Shown here: positions 41,971 to 50,352 of the stretch, piece after piece | Position numbering within the stretch: the stretch's first letter is position 1 | Layout of the letters: each line of letters starts with the position of its first letter | Assembly (NCBI RefSeq): GCF_004341515.1 | Contig: NZ_SLZF01000009.1 | Location: forward strand, 124,001-188,000 | Length of the DNA: 64,000 nt | Reading direction: 5' to 3' | Origin: Allobosea sp. BK604 | GTDB taxonomy: Bacteria > Pseudomonadota > Alphaproteobacteria > Rhizobiales > Beijerinckiaceae | Translations under genes and position numbers: made by a program | The notes under the pieces: model-generated | Databases searched by the model: none | Told to the model about the DNA's origin: nothing | What the model saw: the letters and a program-made list of their open reading frames with translations, nothing else

Positions 41971-42969
41971 CTATTCCATCGCCCGCGTGGCGTCGGATCC
42001 ATGGCCATTCGCGGCCCTCATGTCCGGGACGCCCGGCCATTCGCGTGGCTCCTGGCCAATGATCAGCCGCAGCAGATCGGGACGCGCATAATGTCCTGCG
42101 GCATCGACGGCCGACTTGGCCGCAAGGACCGCCTCCATCGAGCCCTCGGCGAGCAGGATGGTCTCGCCCTCCGCGGGGCCCGCGATGACCTCGCCGCGCG
42201 GATCGATGATGCAGCTCTGCCCCGTGTGCTCGTAGGTGGCGAGCTCGCGATAGCGCTCCGGCACGTCCTCGATCAGCCTTATGCCGGCGGCGCAGATGAC
42301 ATAACAGGCCGCCTTCGAGGCGAAGGCACGCGAGAGCAGCAGCTGGCGCGGCCAGATGACGTCGGGATAGGCCGGCGCGGCGGCAGGCTCCCGGCCCGGC
42401 CAGGCCGCGACATGGATCTGGGTGCCCTGTGCCGCCAGCGCATGCCCGGGCAGGAAGACATTGTGCTCCCAGCAGTTCAGCCCGCTGATCCGGCCATAGG
42501 GCCGCCGGTGAACCCTGAGACCTTCGGCGTCACCATCGCCCCAGACGGCCCGCTCGACATGCGTGCTTTTCAGCTTGCGGTGGCGGCCGAGGACCTGCCC
42601 CTCCCGCCCGATGAAGAGCAGCGTGCAATAGACGGTGCCGAAGGTCGCCGTGTCGCGTTCGACCACGCCGATCACCACGTCGATGCCGCCCTCCCTGGCG
42701 GCGGCGCAGAGCCGCTCCGTCTCCGGGCCCGGGATTTCGATGGCATTGGCCTGGTACTCGGCCATCGCCTGCCAGCTGAGCGGGCGGCATTCAGCGTCGG
42801 CGAAGAAGGGATAGCCGTGAAGCCAGGCCTCGCCGAAGGCCGCGATGGTCGCGCCGGCCGAAGCGGCCTCGCCGATCAGCCGGCAGGCCTTCTCCGTCGC
42901 AGCATCGCGGTCGAACAGGATATGCCGCGCCTGGATCGCGGCGAGCGTGAACCGTCCCTCAACCGGCAT
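41971..42969 (-). CDS. Nitrilase / carbon-nitrogen hydrolase
   Basis: 332 aa, nitrilase superfamily. The catalytic triad is visible as Glu in AAFGEAWLHGYP, Lys in GRHRKLKSTH and Cys in SGLNCWEHNVFLP; CWEH after the Cys is typical of true nitrilases. It converts R-CN to the acid (or amide) in the cytoplasm. ATG 42969 has AGGAG upstream. It is divergent from a LysR gene (43085) that is its likely activator. The pair is enclosed by inverted copies of the 105-bp repeat. Confidence 0.9.
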   Translation of the reverse strand: MPVEGRFTLAAIQARHILFDRDAATEKACRLIGEAASAGATIAAFGEAWLHGYPFFADAECRPLSWQAMAEYQANAIEIPGPETERLCAAAREGGIDVVIGVVERDTATFGTVYCTLLFIGREGQVLGRHRKLKSTHVERAVWGDGDAEGLRVHRRPYGRISGLNCWEHNVFLPGHALAAQGTQIHVAAWPGREPAAAPAYPDVIWPRQLLLSRAFASKAACYVICAAGIRLIEDVPERYRELATYEHTGQSCIIDPRGEVIAGPAEGETILLAEGSMEAVLAAKSAVDAAGHYARPDLLRLIIGQEPREWPGVPDMRAANGHGSDATRAME

Positions 42970-43028
42970 GACCGTTCTCCTGCCTGTCCTGTATCGCCCC
43001 CGACTACGATGGTGAGACGCCGACTGAC

Positions 43029-43052
43029 ATAATGAAATCGAAACTGTATTAT
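43029..43052. promoter_or_regulatory. Candidate LysR site between nitrilase and LysR genes
   Basis: ATAAT-N14-ATTAT at 43029-43052, inside the 115-bp divergent intergenic region, in an AT-rich patch. Its dyad form and place suit the adjacent LysR protein. Confidence 0.35.
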
Positions 43053-43084
43053 CCGCCGCATAAACGATCATTATCGAGCTGCCC

Positions 43085-43936
43085 TTGGCGAGAAATCTCG
43101 ACATCGCGCTACTTCGCGCCTTCGATGCGATTGTCGCTGCCGGCGGCATCACGGCGGCCGCGCGCCTGCTCAACCTCACGCAGGCAGCCGTCAGCCTGCA
43201 GCTCAAGCGGCTCGAGGAGAGCCTTGGTTGCCGCCTCGTCGAGCGCGGCCGGGCCGGCATCCGCCTGTCTCCGCAGGGTGAGCGGCTGATCGGGCAGGCC
43301 CGGCTCCTGCTGCGTCAGAACGACGAGGTCTGGGCCGCGATGAAGACGCCGAGATTCACCGGCGAGGTGCGGCTCGGCATGCCGTCCGATCTCGTGCGAC
43401 CGTTTGGAACGCCGGTGCTGCGCCGCTTCGACCGGGCATGGCCGCAGGTCCGCGTGACCATCGTCTGCGACACGAGCGGGCGCCTGCTGGAGCAGCTCGA
43501 GCGCCGAGGGATCGACCTCGCGATCGTCGTGCAGTCCGATGCGGCGCATGGCGAGACGTTGCGGATCGAGCCCCTTTCCTGGGTCGGGGCGCGCAACGGC
43601 ACCGCGCACAGGCGAGAGCCCCTGCCGCTATCGACCGGCGATGAGAGCTGTCCGCACCGCCCGGTCGCGCTGAAGGCGCTCGCAGCGGCAGGGCGTGATT
43701 GGCGCTTCGTCTGCGAAGTGGCGAGTTTCGAGGCGATCTGCGCACCCGTGGAGGCCGATATCGCCATCTCGCCCATGTTGCCCTCGACAATGCCCGAAAC
43801 GCTGGACGTGCTGAACGAGGCGGACGGCCTCCCGGCCTTGAGCGACTTCATCATCGCTCTCCATCTGCCGCGGGCCGGCGCGAGCGAGGTGGCGCTGGAA
43901 TTGGCGCGTCACATCCGGGACCTGCATCGCGCCTAG
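43085..43936 (+). CDS. LysR-type regulator, probable nitrilase regulator
   Basis: 283 aa. The N-terminal HTH is LLRAFDAIVAAGGITAAARLLNLTQAAVSLQLKRLEESLG; an effector domain with GEVRLGMPSDLVRPFGTPVLRRF and GIDLAIVV follows. It starts at TTG 43085; no better ATG precedes the HTH. Divergent pairing with the nitrilase gene makes local control likely. A 105-bp repeat copy begins exactly at its stop codon. Confidence 0.88.
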   Translation: MARNLDIALLRAFDAIVAAGGITAAARLLNLTQAAVSLQLKRLEESLGCRLVERGRAGIRLSPQGERLIGQARLLLRQNDEVWAAMKTPRFTGEVRLGMPSDLVRPFGTPVLRRFDRAWPQVRVTIVCDTSGRLLEQLERRGIDLAIVVQSDAAHGETLRIEPLSWVGARNGTAHRREPLPLSTGDESCPHRPVALKALAAAGRDWRFVCEVASFEAICAPVEADIAISPMLPSTMPETLDVLNEADGLPALSDFIIALHLPRAGASEVALELARHIRDLHRA

Positions 43937-44039
43937 AGCATTTTCGAGCGAAGTGGATACCGGTTCGCGTGAAGAAAATGCGTCAAAACAACTAGATGGA
44001 GAATTTTCGCGATTCGAAGAAACGCGGAAATGCTCTAGC
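43934..44039. repeat. Copy 4 of the ~105-bp element
   Basis: The cleanest copy: AGAGCATTTTCGAGCGAAG, TGGATACCGGTTCGCGTGA, AGAAAATGCGTC, AAAACAACTAGATGGAG, AATTTTCGCG, closing with GCGGAAATGCTCTAG. The ends are inverted repeats of 9 bp. Confidence 0.9.
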
Positions 44040-44051
44040 AGAACGCCCGGA

Positions 44052-44933
44052 TCATCGCACCGGATTGGCCGCATCGGCGAGGCTGACGGTGCCGCCGAGA
44101 AGGCAGCCCACCGGCTTGTCGCCCGCAAACCCGAGACGCACGCCGATCTCGGACAGCGCTCCCATCGCCCGCCCCTGAAGGACCCTGATGCGCTGGCTGT
44201 CACGGCCGACCAGGCCGTTCTTGAGAAGTCCGAATGCCAGGGCTGCTGCGGCGATACCGGTTGCGGCATCCTCGGGATAGCCGGAGGATTTCGGGAACTG
44301 CCGGGCCTCGAAACGCCGCCTGGCCTGATCCTCGATCGCATAGGGATAGAGGCCGGTCGAGCCGATCTGCTCGCAACAGGCCTCCGTCCGCGTCATATCC
44401 GAGGAAAGCGCGTTCAGAAGCGCGACGCTCTTCATCGGGATGAGCGTTTTCACGCGCGACGTCACTGCGTTCTGGATCGGCAGGTCGAGAAGATCACCAC
44501 GCGACAGCCCCAGGGCCGCCAGCACCGCGCTTTCCTGTTCTGCCGTGAGGTCGACGACCTTGCCGGCGGGCTGGCTGATCTCGACCTTGGGATCGCTGGC
44601 GCTGCTCAGCTCGACAAAGCCGGTCACGGGGCCGCTCCTGGTCTCGATGCGGACCTGTTCGGCCACCAGCCTGCCGGCCACGGCGAGGCACCAAAGGCCG
44701 CCGATGGTGGCATGCCCGCACATCTCCATTTCGTGACGTGGCACCCAAAACCGGAAAACATAGTCGGAATCGGGCGTGGCAGCCGGGAGCACGAAGCCGG
44801 ATTCGTGACCGAAACGCTGCGCCACGGCCTGCATGTCGGCTTCTTGCCATGTCGATGCATCGATCGCGATGGGGCATGGGTTCCCGCCACGGCCCTGATG
44901 CGTGAAGACATTGACGAGCGTGATGCCGTTCAT
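44052..44933 (-). CDS. PhzF-family isomerase/epimerase
   Basis: 293 aa. PhzF/diaminopimelate-epimerase-fold protein with the N-terminal VNVFTHQGRGGNPCPIAI, catalytic Glu region RFGHESGFVLP, RFWVPRHEMEMCGHATIGG and the C-terminal SGYPEDAATGIAAAALAFGL. Family members isomerise small amino/hydroxy acids; phenazine genes are absent here, so the name PhzF reflects homology only. ATG 44933. It lies 134 bp downstream of, and co-oriented with, an AraC gene that may control it. Confidence 0.88.
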   Translation of the reverse strand: MNGITLVNVFTHQGRGGNPCPIAIDASTWQEADMQAVAQRFGHESGFVLPAATPDSDYVFRFWVPRHEMEMCGHATIGGLWCLAVAGRLVAEQVRIETRSGPVTGFVELSSASDPKVEISQPAGKVVDLTAEQESAVLAALGLSRGDLLDLPIQNAVTSRVKTLIPMKSVALLNALSSDMTRTEACCEQIGSTGLYPYAIEDQARRRFEARQFPKSSGYPEDAATGIAAAALAFGLLKNGLVGRDSQRIRVLQGRAMGALSEIGVRLGFAGDKPVGCLLGGTVSLADAANPVR

Positions 44934-45067
44934 GATCCGGATTCCAGGGTATTTTCAAGCGAAATGGGCAGGCCGGCGAAGCCGCGCCGGCATGCGAGGT
45001 TGTCCCGTTCCCATTAGGAAACGGCATCCCGGGCTGCGCGACCCGGCGGGCCATGAATCGCGCCGGA

Positions 45068-45931
45068 TCAGGCCAATCCGCGCCTGATGTCGGTTGGCGC
45101 GCGCCCCGTGGCCCGGCGCATTGCGCGCGCCAGAGCGGAGCCGGATTCGAAACCGACGCGCCAGGCGATTTCACCCACAGGGAGCGTCGTTTCAGCCAGC
45201 AAATCCCGAGCCTGCCGGATGCGCTCGCGCTCCTGGAACGCGGCAATCGATGAGCCGGCATGATCGCGGAACAGGCGCGTCACCTGGCGCCTGGACAAGC
45301 CGAACCGATCGGCGATCAGATCGAGCGGCAGAGCCCTGTCGGCATTCTGGCTGATGAACGCCTTGATCTCCGAGATCAGCATCTCGCCATGCCCCTCCTG
45401 GCGAGCGCCGGAGAGTTCCTCGCCTCGCTCGATCTGGGCAAGGCAGTTGATCAGCAATGCCGCCGCCACATGGCCGCGCGCCGCCTCCAACATCGTATCG
45501 CCGGCTGCGCCGCCCTGACAGAGGGCCTGGAGCGAACGCATGTCAGCGGTCATCGCGAAAATGGCCGGCCGGGTGAGCCTCGCCCGGACGCGGCTCAACG
45601 AGCCGATCCGATCGTCGATCGTCTGCAGTTGCCTGTCCGACGCATAGATCGCCAGATGCCGATGAGCCGGCCGGAGAGCCGCGCTCTGGTGATTGAAGCC
45701 GCGCGGAACCACCACGAAACGGTCCTCGCTCAACCAGGCCCCGCTTTTCCTGGACTCGTCGCGGAATTCGACAGCGCCGGCATGCGGCAGGAACAGCATC
45801 AGGCAATCATGCCAATGCCATGGCGTCCGGTAATCGGGGCCGCCGCCGATCAGACCCAACTGCTCGTGATTGTCGACCAGCCTTGAGGCAGGCGACGAGG
45901 AATCGCGGAGATGCTGGATGGACCGGAGCAT
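45068..45931 (-). CDS. AraC-family transcriptional regulator
   Basis: 287 aa. The N-terminal cupin-like sensing domain (LGLIGGGPDYRTPWHWHDCLMLFLPHAGAVEF, with WHWH metal or ligand-binding type residues) is followed by two AraC HTH motifs at the C-terminus (LDLIADRFGLSRRQVTRLFRDHAGSSIAAFQERERI; VGEIAWRVGFESGSALARAMRRATG). ATG 45931 (MLRSIQHLRD) is preferred over longer frames. It probably controls the PhzF-like gene downstream. Confidence 0.87.
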   Translation of the reverse strand: MLRSIQHLRDSSSPASRLVDNHEQLGLIGGGPDYRTPWHWHDCLMLFLPHAGAVEFRDESRKSGAWLSEDRFVVVPRGFNHQSAALRPAHRHLAIYASDRQLQTIDDRIGSLSRVRARLTRPAIFAMTADMRSLQALCQGGAAGDTMLEAARGHVAAALLINCLAQIERGEELSGARQEGHGEMLISEIKAFISQNADRALPLDLIADRFGLSRRQVTRLFRDHAGSSIAAFQERERIRQARDLLAETTLPVGEIAWRVGFESGSALARAMRRATGRAPTDIRRGLA

Positions 45932-46133
45932 GACCCAGCCTAGCAGCCCAGGCGCGCCCGGAAAATCATCTGTCCGCGGACGGAAGCGGGTCGGCGATGT
46001 TGGCCACCACGCCGGCCTCGGGTGTCGATTTGCCGTGTCAGCGCTCGCCATCTCCGGACATTGGGCTATGGCCAGGAAGCGAACATTGAAGGCTTAGAGA
46101 TGTTGCCGCCTAGCGTCCTACTCGGAGACCCGA

Positions 46134-46181
46134 GGTTTCCTAAACCGTGGGTCAGGGGTTCAAATCCCTTCCGGGACGCCA
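46134..46181 (+). tRNA. 3' fragment of tRNA-Arg(CCU), probable attachment site
   Basis: GGTTTCCTAAACCGT (anticodon loop with CCT), GGGTC, the T arm AGGGGTTCAAATCCCTT and the acceptor 3' strand CCGGGACG plus CCA. The 5' half (acceptor GTCCCGG, D arm) is missing; the sequence before it does not fold as a tRNA. Such 3' tails are hallmarks of integrase attachment sites. The 460-bp gap around it (45932-46391) has no gene that I can support. Confidence 0.8.
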
Positions 46182-46391
46182 AAACATCCACTTAAAATCA
46201 TTGAGTTTATGCCAAAGCGGCAATGCCTCTGCGATGGCCGAGGGCGCTACTTGGACAGAATTTGGACAGGTTTAATCGTAGAGACTCAGGCTGCGAGTGG
46301 GTCTGGGCGACTCTTCCAGCTGCGATTGTCGCCGGGTTCGCCAATCTGATGTAGCGTGCGAAGTTATCGTCGCCGCCTCGGGGGAGATTGC

Positions 46392-47294
46392 TTGACACTG
46401 ATACTGGACCCGGTTCAACCGCCCCAGAAGGTGGCTGATAAGACGTATGTCGTCGGGCAGGACGACATCTCGGAATTGAACCTCTCATTCGGAGAAGTCG
46501 ACCAGATCGTTATGTCGTCCGAAGAGCACGATGAGAACTCGCCCTTCTCATTGAGCTACAGGGTTCTGGAAGATTTGTCCGTGCTGAATGTCGAGCGCCG
46601 GGCGGTGGGCTACAAGAAGCTCGAATTCACCCTGAAGTGCTATGCATCCGCGCGACATCGTGGCGTGAACTTCAAGAATGATGCGTCAGGCTATGAGCTC
46701 GGCCCGGTGCTCTGGAGCCTGTGCGGAAAGTATGAGGTTCTCAGCGGTTACGGCGACGTCGACTACGCGCATGGCATCGAGTGTCTTGTGCTTGGCAATC
46801 CCGAACATCTACGTTTCGCCCTGACGGAAGTAACAGCGAAAGGCCCGATCGAAAGCCTGTCGCGCTTTGGTGATTTCCATAGACAGTTGCGAAGCAAATT
46901 CGCGACGCCACAGGCCTGGGTTGATTATGAGCTAGATGGCCGCGCCGAGTGCTCTTGCGACCACATCGGCGTCGTTCGATCCGCTAGCTTGCGCCGACTC
47001 TTCGACCAAGGCTTGGCCGTTGACGACATCAAGTCGCACTTGAAATGCGTCGGGTGCGGCAGCAAGTCGGGCTTCCGAATCGACCCCGTGTACAGCGAGC
47101 GAACACCTCCGAATTTCAGGCATCGCACCATGTGGGTGCCGCCGCGGGAGAAGCTGGTCGACAAAGAGGAAAAGCGTGGGGGCAACTCGGATCTGCGGGA
47201 TCTCTACGATACCCTCGGCGGCGATGGCACAGGCTCGATGTATCTAGGGGACGGACTTTCCGTCTCGTCTTCCGGAAGCCTGTATGACGACTAG
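46392..47294 (+). CDS. Unknown protein with a CxC...CxxC cluster (island gene 1)
   Basis: 300 aa if started at TTG 46392, where GGGGAG is 5-6 nt upstream; an in-frame GTG at 46356 gives 312 aa. No family is recognised. There is a mixed alpha/beta body. At about residues 193-225 of the product, a cysteine set ECSCDH...LKCVGCGSKSGFRI with an SxxLRRLFDQGL helix looks like a zinc ribbon. The tail is Ser/Gly-rich (GGDGTGSMYLGDGLSVSSSGS). It is the first gene after the tRNA fragment; its codon use is visibly less GC-biased than that of the flanking genes. Confidence 0.65.
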   Translation: MTLILDPVQPPQKVADKTYVVGQDDISELNLSFGEVDQIVMSSEEHDENSPFSLSYRVLEDLSVLNVERRAVGYKKLEFTLKCYASARHRGVNFKNDASGYELGPVLWSLCGKYEVLSGYGDVDYAHGIECLVLGNPEHLRFALTEVTAKGPIESLSRFGDFHRQLRSKFATPQAWVDYELDGRAECSCDHIGVVRSASLRRLFDQGLAVDDIKSHLKCVGCGSKSGFRIDPVYSERTPPNFRHRTMWVPPREKLVDKEEKRGGNSDLRDLYDTLGGDGTGSMYLGDGLSVSSSGSLYDD

Positions 47295-47299
47295 CGAGC

Positions 47300-47845
47300 C
47301 TACCGCTTGAGCCCATTCCGAAACGCGATCCGTAGTTCAAGGATCGCCTTGGTGAAGGCCTCGGCAAGCGGAAGCGTCGCGTCGGGATTGGCCATGAATT
47401 CCTCACGGCCAAAGACGCGGTCGAACGTGAACATGATCAGCAGCCCTTCGCCCTCGGCACGGCTCTTCCCGCCGCATATCTCCAGGAGCCCGTTGATCTC
47501 GTTCACCCGCTTTCCGAACAGCGTCGCGACGTCGTCATAGATCGAGCGGGCCGGCTTCATGAAGTCCTTTAGGCCGGCACGGACGATCGCCTCGATCCTC
47601 GCGTCCAGGTCCGGCGTCCTGAGCCCGGCCTCGGCGCATTCCATGACGCACAAAGCGGAGTAGAGGCAGCTGACGCTGTGGAAGCCGCGGATCGAGATGA
47701 CGGCCCGCTTGACACGATCACCGCCGTCGAAATGCGCGGCAATCTTCAATAGCCCGGCGATCGTCGGGTCGTGGAACGGGTAGAAGCTCCGAGCGACGAG
47801 ACGGAAGACGTCCTCGTCGGTGACCTTTTTCTTGTTCCAGAACAT
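47300..47845 (-). CDS. Unknown protein (island gene 2)
   Basis: 181 aa, largely helical with no recognised domain. It starts MFWNKKKVTDEDVFRLVARSFYPFHDP. Cysteines occur in VSCLYSALCVMECAEAG, and a hydrophobic LLEICGGKSRAEGEGLLIMFTFDRVFG lies in the second half. ATG 47845 abuts the stop codon of a possible 68-aa frame upstream. It is convergent with island gene 1, with 5 nt between stops. Probably real, function unknown. Confidence 0.55.
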   Translation of the reverse strand: MFWNKKKVTDEDVFRLVARSFYPFHDPTIAGLLKIAAHFDGGDRVKRAVISIRGFHSVSCLYSALCVMECAEAGLRTPDLDARIEAIVRAGLKDFMKPARSIYDDVATLFGKRVNEINGLLEICGGKSRAEGEGLLIMFTFDRVFGREEFMANPDATLPLAEAFTKAILELRIAFRNGLKR

Positions 47846-48052
47846 TTAATCGACCACCAGCAAGCTAATCTTTGATCTCTTTGCGCCCGCGGCCTCAGCG
47901 GTCAACGTTTCGCTCAGGCCCTGAAACATCGTTTCAGCTACTCGCTTGAGATCGGTATCGTACGATGGCTGAATGCCGTTGATCCGCTCAGTCCCAGAGA
48001 AAAGCGTAGGGATCGACACGGACAGTATGTGCGAGCCGCGCCGTCTTACCAA
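47846..48052 (-). CDS. Short unknown frame, possibly a gene remnant (island gene 3)
   Basis: 68 aa from TTG 48052, ending directly at the ATG of island gene 2 with no space. The product (MVRRRGSHILSVSIPTLFSGT...SKISLLVVD) has a plausible helix-strand make-up. The absence of a good SD and its small size leave it open whether it is a gene, the end of a truncated gene, or chance. No homologue is recognised. Confidence 0.3.
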   Translation of the reverse strand: MVRRRGSHILSVSIPTLFSGTERINGIQPSYDTDLKRVAETMFQGLSETLTAEAAGAKRSKISLLVVD

Positions 48053-48274
48053 GGGTACCGGTGCCGTCAGCTAGGTGCATTTCATAGGATGTGAAAGCAC
48101 CAGTATTTAACCCAACGCACCAGATGGCCCTGCGGCGCGCGACCAGTCGCCGGTCCCCGGTCATTCAACCCGGCTACGCAGCTGCCTTCTAGTCTTTCGA
48201 GGAGCGCTCGGCATCGTCCGCATTGCTGGGTGCCCTATTGTTGCGCATAGTCGGGATGCTGGGGGCTACGCGCG

Positions 48275-50254
48275 ATGACGGCTACAACTACCGATGTTCT
48301 GGTAAAGCCGGACATGCAGGCTGTCCTGTCTAGGACGCATTTGGCGCATGACCTGCACGGCTTTTTGCTTCCTGTCCTGGAAGCCATTTCGAATGCGATG
48401 GACGGGATCGGCGCCCGTTTTGGTGAGGAGGCCAAGGAAAAGGGCCAGATCCACATTCACATCAGAAACCCCAACGATCCAGCCAAACTGATCGTTAGCG
48501 TGACCGATAACGGCATAGGGCTGACGGATGAGAACTATCTCTCGTTCAAAACGCCATTCAGCGGCTACAAGCTTCACCAGCGCGGACGCGGCTTCGGGCG
48601 TTTCATCGCCTTCAAGGTTTTCTCAAGAATCCTTTATTCGAGCCGATACGAATTCTTCACTGACGAGAAGTTGCGAGCCTTCCGCTTCGACATTCAACAG
48701 GAGCAGGAATTTACCTTCCAGGACGGCGGTCCTGAATTCGCAGGCACCGGACTCTGTGTGGAGTACGGTCAACCTCTGACGAATTGGTGGGACCTGATCC
48801 GGGAACTGCAGCCCAACGACATCATGGAGGCCATCGGCAGCCATTTTCTGCCCTATTTTCTCTATCGGTGGCTTCCGAAGATCACCATCCAGCTGGATGA
48901 TGATCCACCCGAAAATATAACCAGCCACTTCAAAGATGTCTTCGTTCAGATCGATTCCGGACAGTTCCAGTGCGAGATTGACGGCGCCGATGAGACGCTG
49001 ACCTACTCACTCACGCGGATTCCAAGGAGCCGGCAGTTTAAGAGCCACTGCCTGCTGCTATCCGCAGCAGATCGCATCGTCGGCTACCCTCGTGACCTGA
49101 CCAACAAGCTCGGCCAGCCGCATTTCCTGGACGAGAACAGCAGGCCTTACATCGTAATTGCCGTCGTGCGCGGCGACGCATTCGAAAGGCGCCTCAACGA
49201 CGCTCGGACTTCCATCAATCTTTCACCCAAGGCGATCGAGACGATCGTGTCTTCGGTCTCTGACGCCATTCAAGCAAAGGAGAAGGGACAGATCGACAAG
49301 ATCAAGTCGGAGCAGTCGGCTGACCTGACCGGCGCCCTTCGAGAAAACCCAATCTTGCGCCTCGGCCTGAGAGGCCGGTCACTCACGGATTACGTCGCAG
49401 CGAAGCCTAACCACTGGAAGGCGGAGCAATTCGTTTCGGACCTCGCTATCGAACGGTTCCGGGCCACGGCGGATCTCACAAAACAAATCACAGCCGCCGC
49501 CAGCAGCCCTGCGGACTATGAGCGTAGGATCAAGGATCTGGTCGACAAGCTGGATGCGGGCAAAAAGGAGGCGCTGGCCGAATACGTCATTCATCGAAAG
49601 AACATTATTGCACTCGTAGAATCCGCCCGGAAGTATCAGGACGATGGCAAACGGGCGCCGGAAGACGACATTCACGAACTCGTTTTCAGGCGCTTCAGCG
49701 ACAACGTCCAGACCGGGTATTTCGAGCACAATCTCTGGCTGATCGACGATGCGCTCAGCTTCTTGCCCTACATATCGAGCGACCGGGCGATGCACGGCAA
49801 AGGCCGCAAAGCCGGAGACAAAATCACCGATCTCGTCTTCTTCGATGACAGTATGGTGCTTGGAGATGAAGACGGTAGCACGCTGACCATCGTGGAATTC
49901 AAGCGCCCGAGCCGCGATGACTACAGGTTCGGCAACGTCAAAACAGATCCGGTCCTGCAAGTCATCGAGACGCTGGAGGGTGCCATCGCGGCTGGAGGAA
50001 TTACCCGGACAGACGGCTCGCATATGAGTTTCGCCGGCGTCGTCAGGCGCTTCGCATTTATCGTGGCCGATCTCACGCCTTCCCTCCACAAGGTGCTGAA
50101 GGGTCATGATTTCAAGAACGACTGGAATCCCAAGATGTATATTCGCTATCGGGACAACGAGCGAATCTTCATTCAAGCTCTCGGCTACGAAACCCTCCTT
50201 GAGATGGCAAAAAAACGAAACCAAGCCTTCTTCTCGGTCTTGCTAGACGAGTAG
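48275..50254 (+). CDS. GHKL ATPase fused to a PD-(D/E)XK-like nuclease domain
   Basis: 659 aa. The N-terminal GHKL (Hsp90/MutL/MORC-type) ATPase has the N box EAISNAMDG (36-44), G1 VTDNGIGL (76-83) and G2 GRGFGRFIAFK (104-114). A middle transducer-like region carries a helical segment rich in charged residues (400-460). The C-terminal domain begins near HELVFRRFSDN and FEHNLWLIDDALSF (468-496). It contains KITDLVFF (Asp519) and LTIVEFKRPSRDDY (Glu541, Lys543), matching PD-(D/E)XK nuclease spacing. Prokaryotic MORC/MutL-like ATPases joined to nucleases are predicted restriction or anti-invader factors. It lies 98 bp upstream of a DUF3800 gene. Confidence 0.82.
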   Translation: MTATTTDVLVKPDMQAVLSRTHLAHDLHGFLLPVLEAISNAMDGIGARFGEEAKEKGQIHIHIRNPNDPAKLIVSVTDNGIGLTDENYLSFKTPFSGYKLHQRGRGFGRFIAFKVFSRILYSSRYEFFTDEKLRAFRFDIQQEQEFTFQDGGPEFAGTGLCVEYGQPLTNWWDLIRELQPNDIMEAIGSHFLPYFLYRWLPKITIQLDDDPPENITSHFKDVFVQIDSGQFQCEIDGADETLTYSLTRIPRSRQFKSHCLLLSAADRIVGYPRDLTNKLGQPHFLDENSRPYIVIAVVRGDAFERRLNDARTSINLSPKAIETIVSSVSDAIQAKEKGQIDKIKSEQSADLTGALRENPILRLGLRGRSLTDYVAAKPNHWKAEQFVSDLAIERFRATADLTKQITAAASSPADYERRIKDLVDKLDAGKKEALAEYVIHRKNIIALVESARKYQDDGKRAPEDDIHELVFRRFSDNVQTGYFEHNLWLIDDALSFLPYISSDRAMHGKGRKAGDKITDLVFFDDSMVLGDEDGSTLTIVEFKRPSRDDYRFGNVKTDPVLQVIETLEGAIAAGGITRTDGSHMSFAGVVRRFAFIVADLTPSLHKVLKGHDFKNDWNPKMYIRYRDNERIFIQALGYETLLEMAKKRNQAFFSVLLDE

Positions 50255-50352
50255 ACTGCGGACGCCGAGAGCAGAGAAAATGCCAGCGGACATTTCAAAT
50301 CATCAGTCCAAACGAATTCAACGACGTTCAGGCGACCGCGCATTGTCCATAT

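Noticed and set aside
44948..44975. Sixth copy of the 105-bp element (TATTTTCAAGCGAAATGGG)
   Set aside because: Only about 20 bp resemble the left end; the rest is absent, so at most a fragment.
46101..46181. Complete tRNA gene
   Set aside because: No acceptor 5' strand or D arm can be found upstream of the anticodon region; only the 3' half is tRNA-like.
46250..46280. Possible integrase remnant near the tRNA fragment (minus-strand codons reading NLSKFCPSS)
   Set aside because: Such endings occur in tRNA-associated integrases, but only a few codons match and no catalytic residues are present, so no gene is called.
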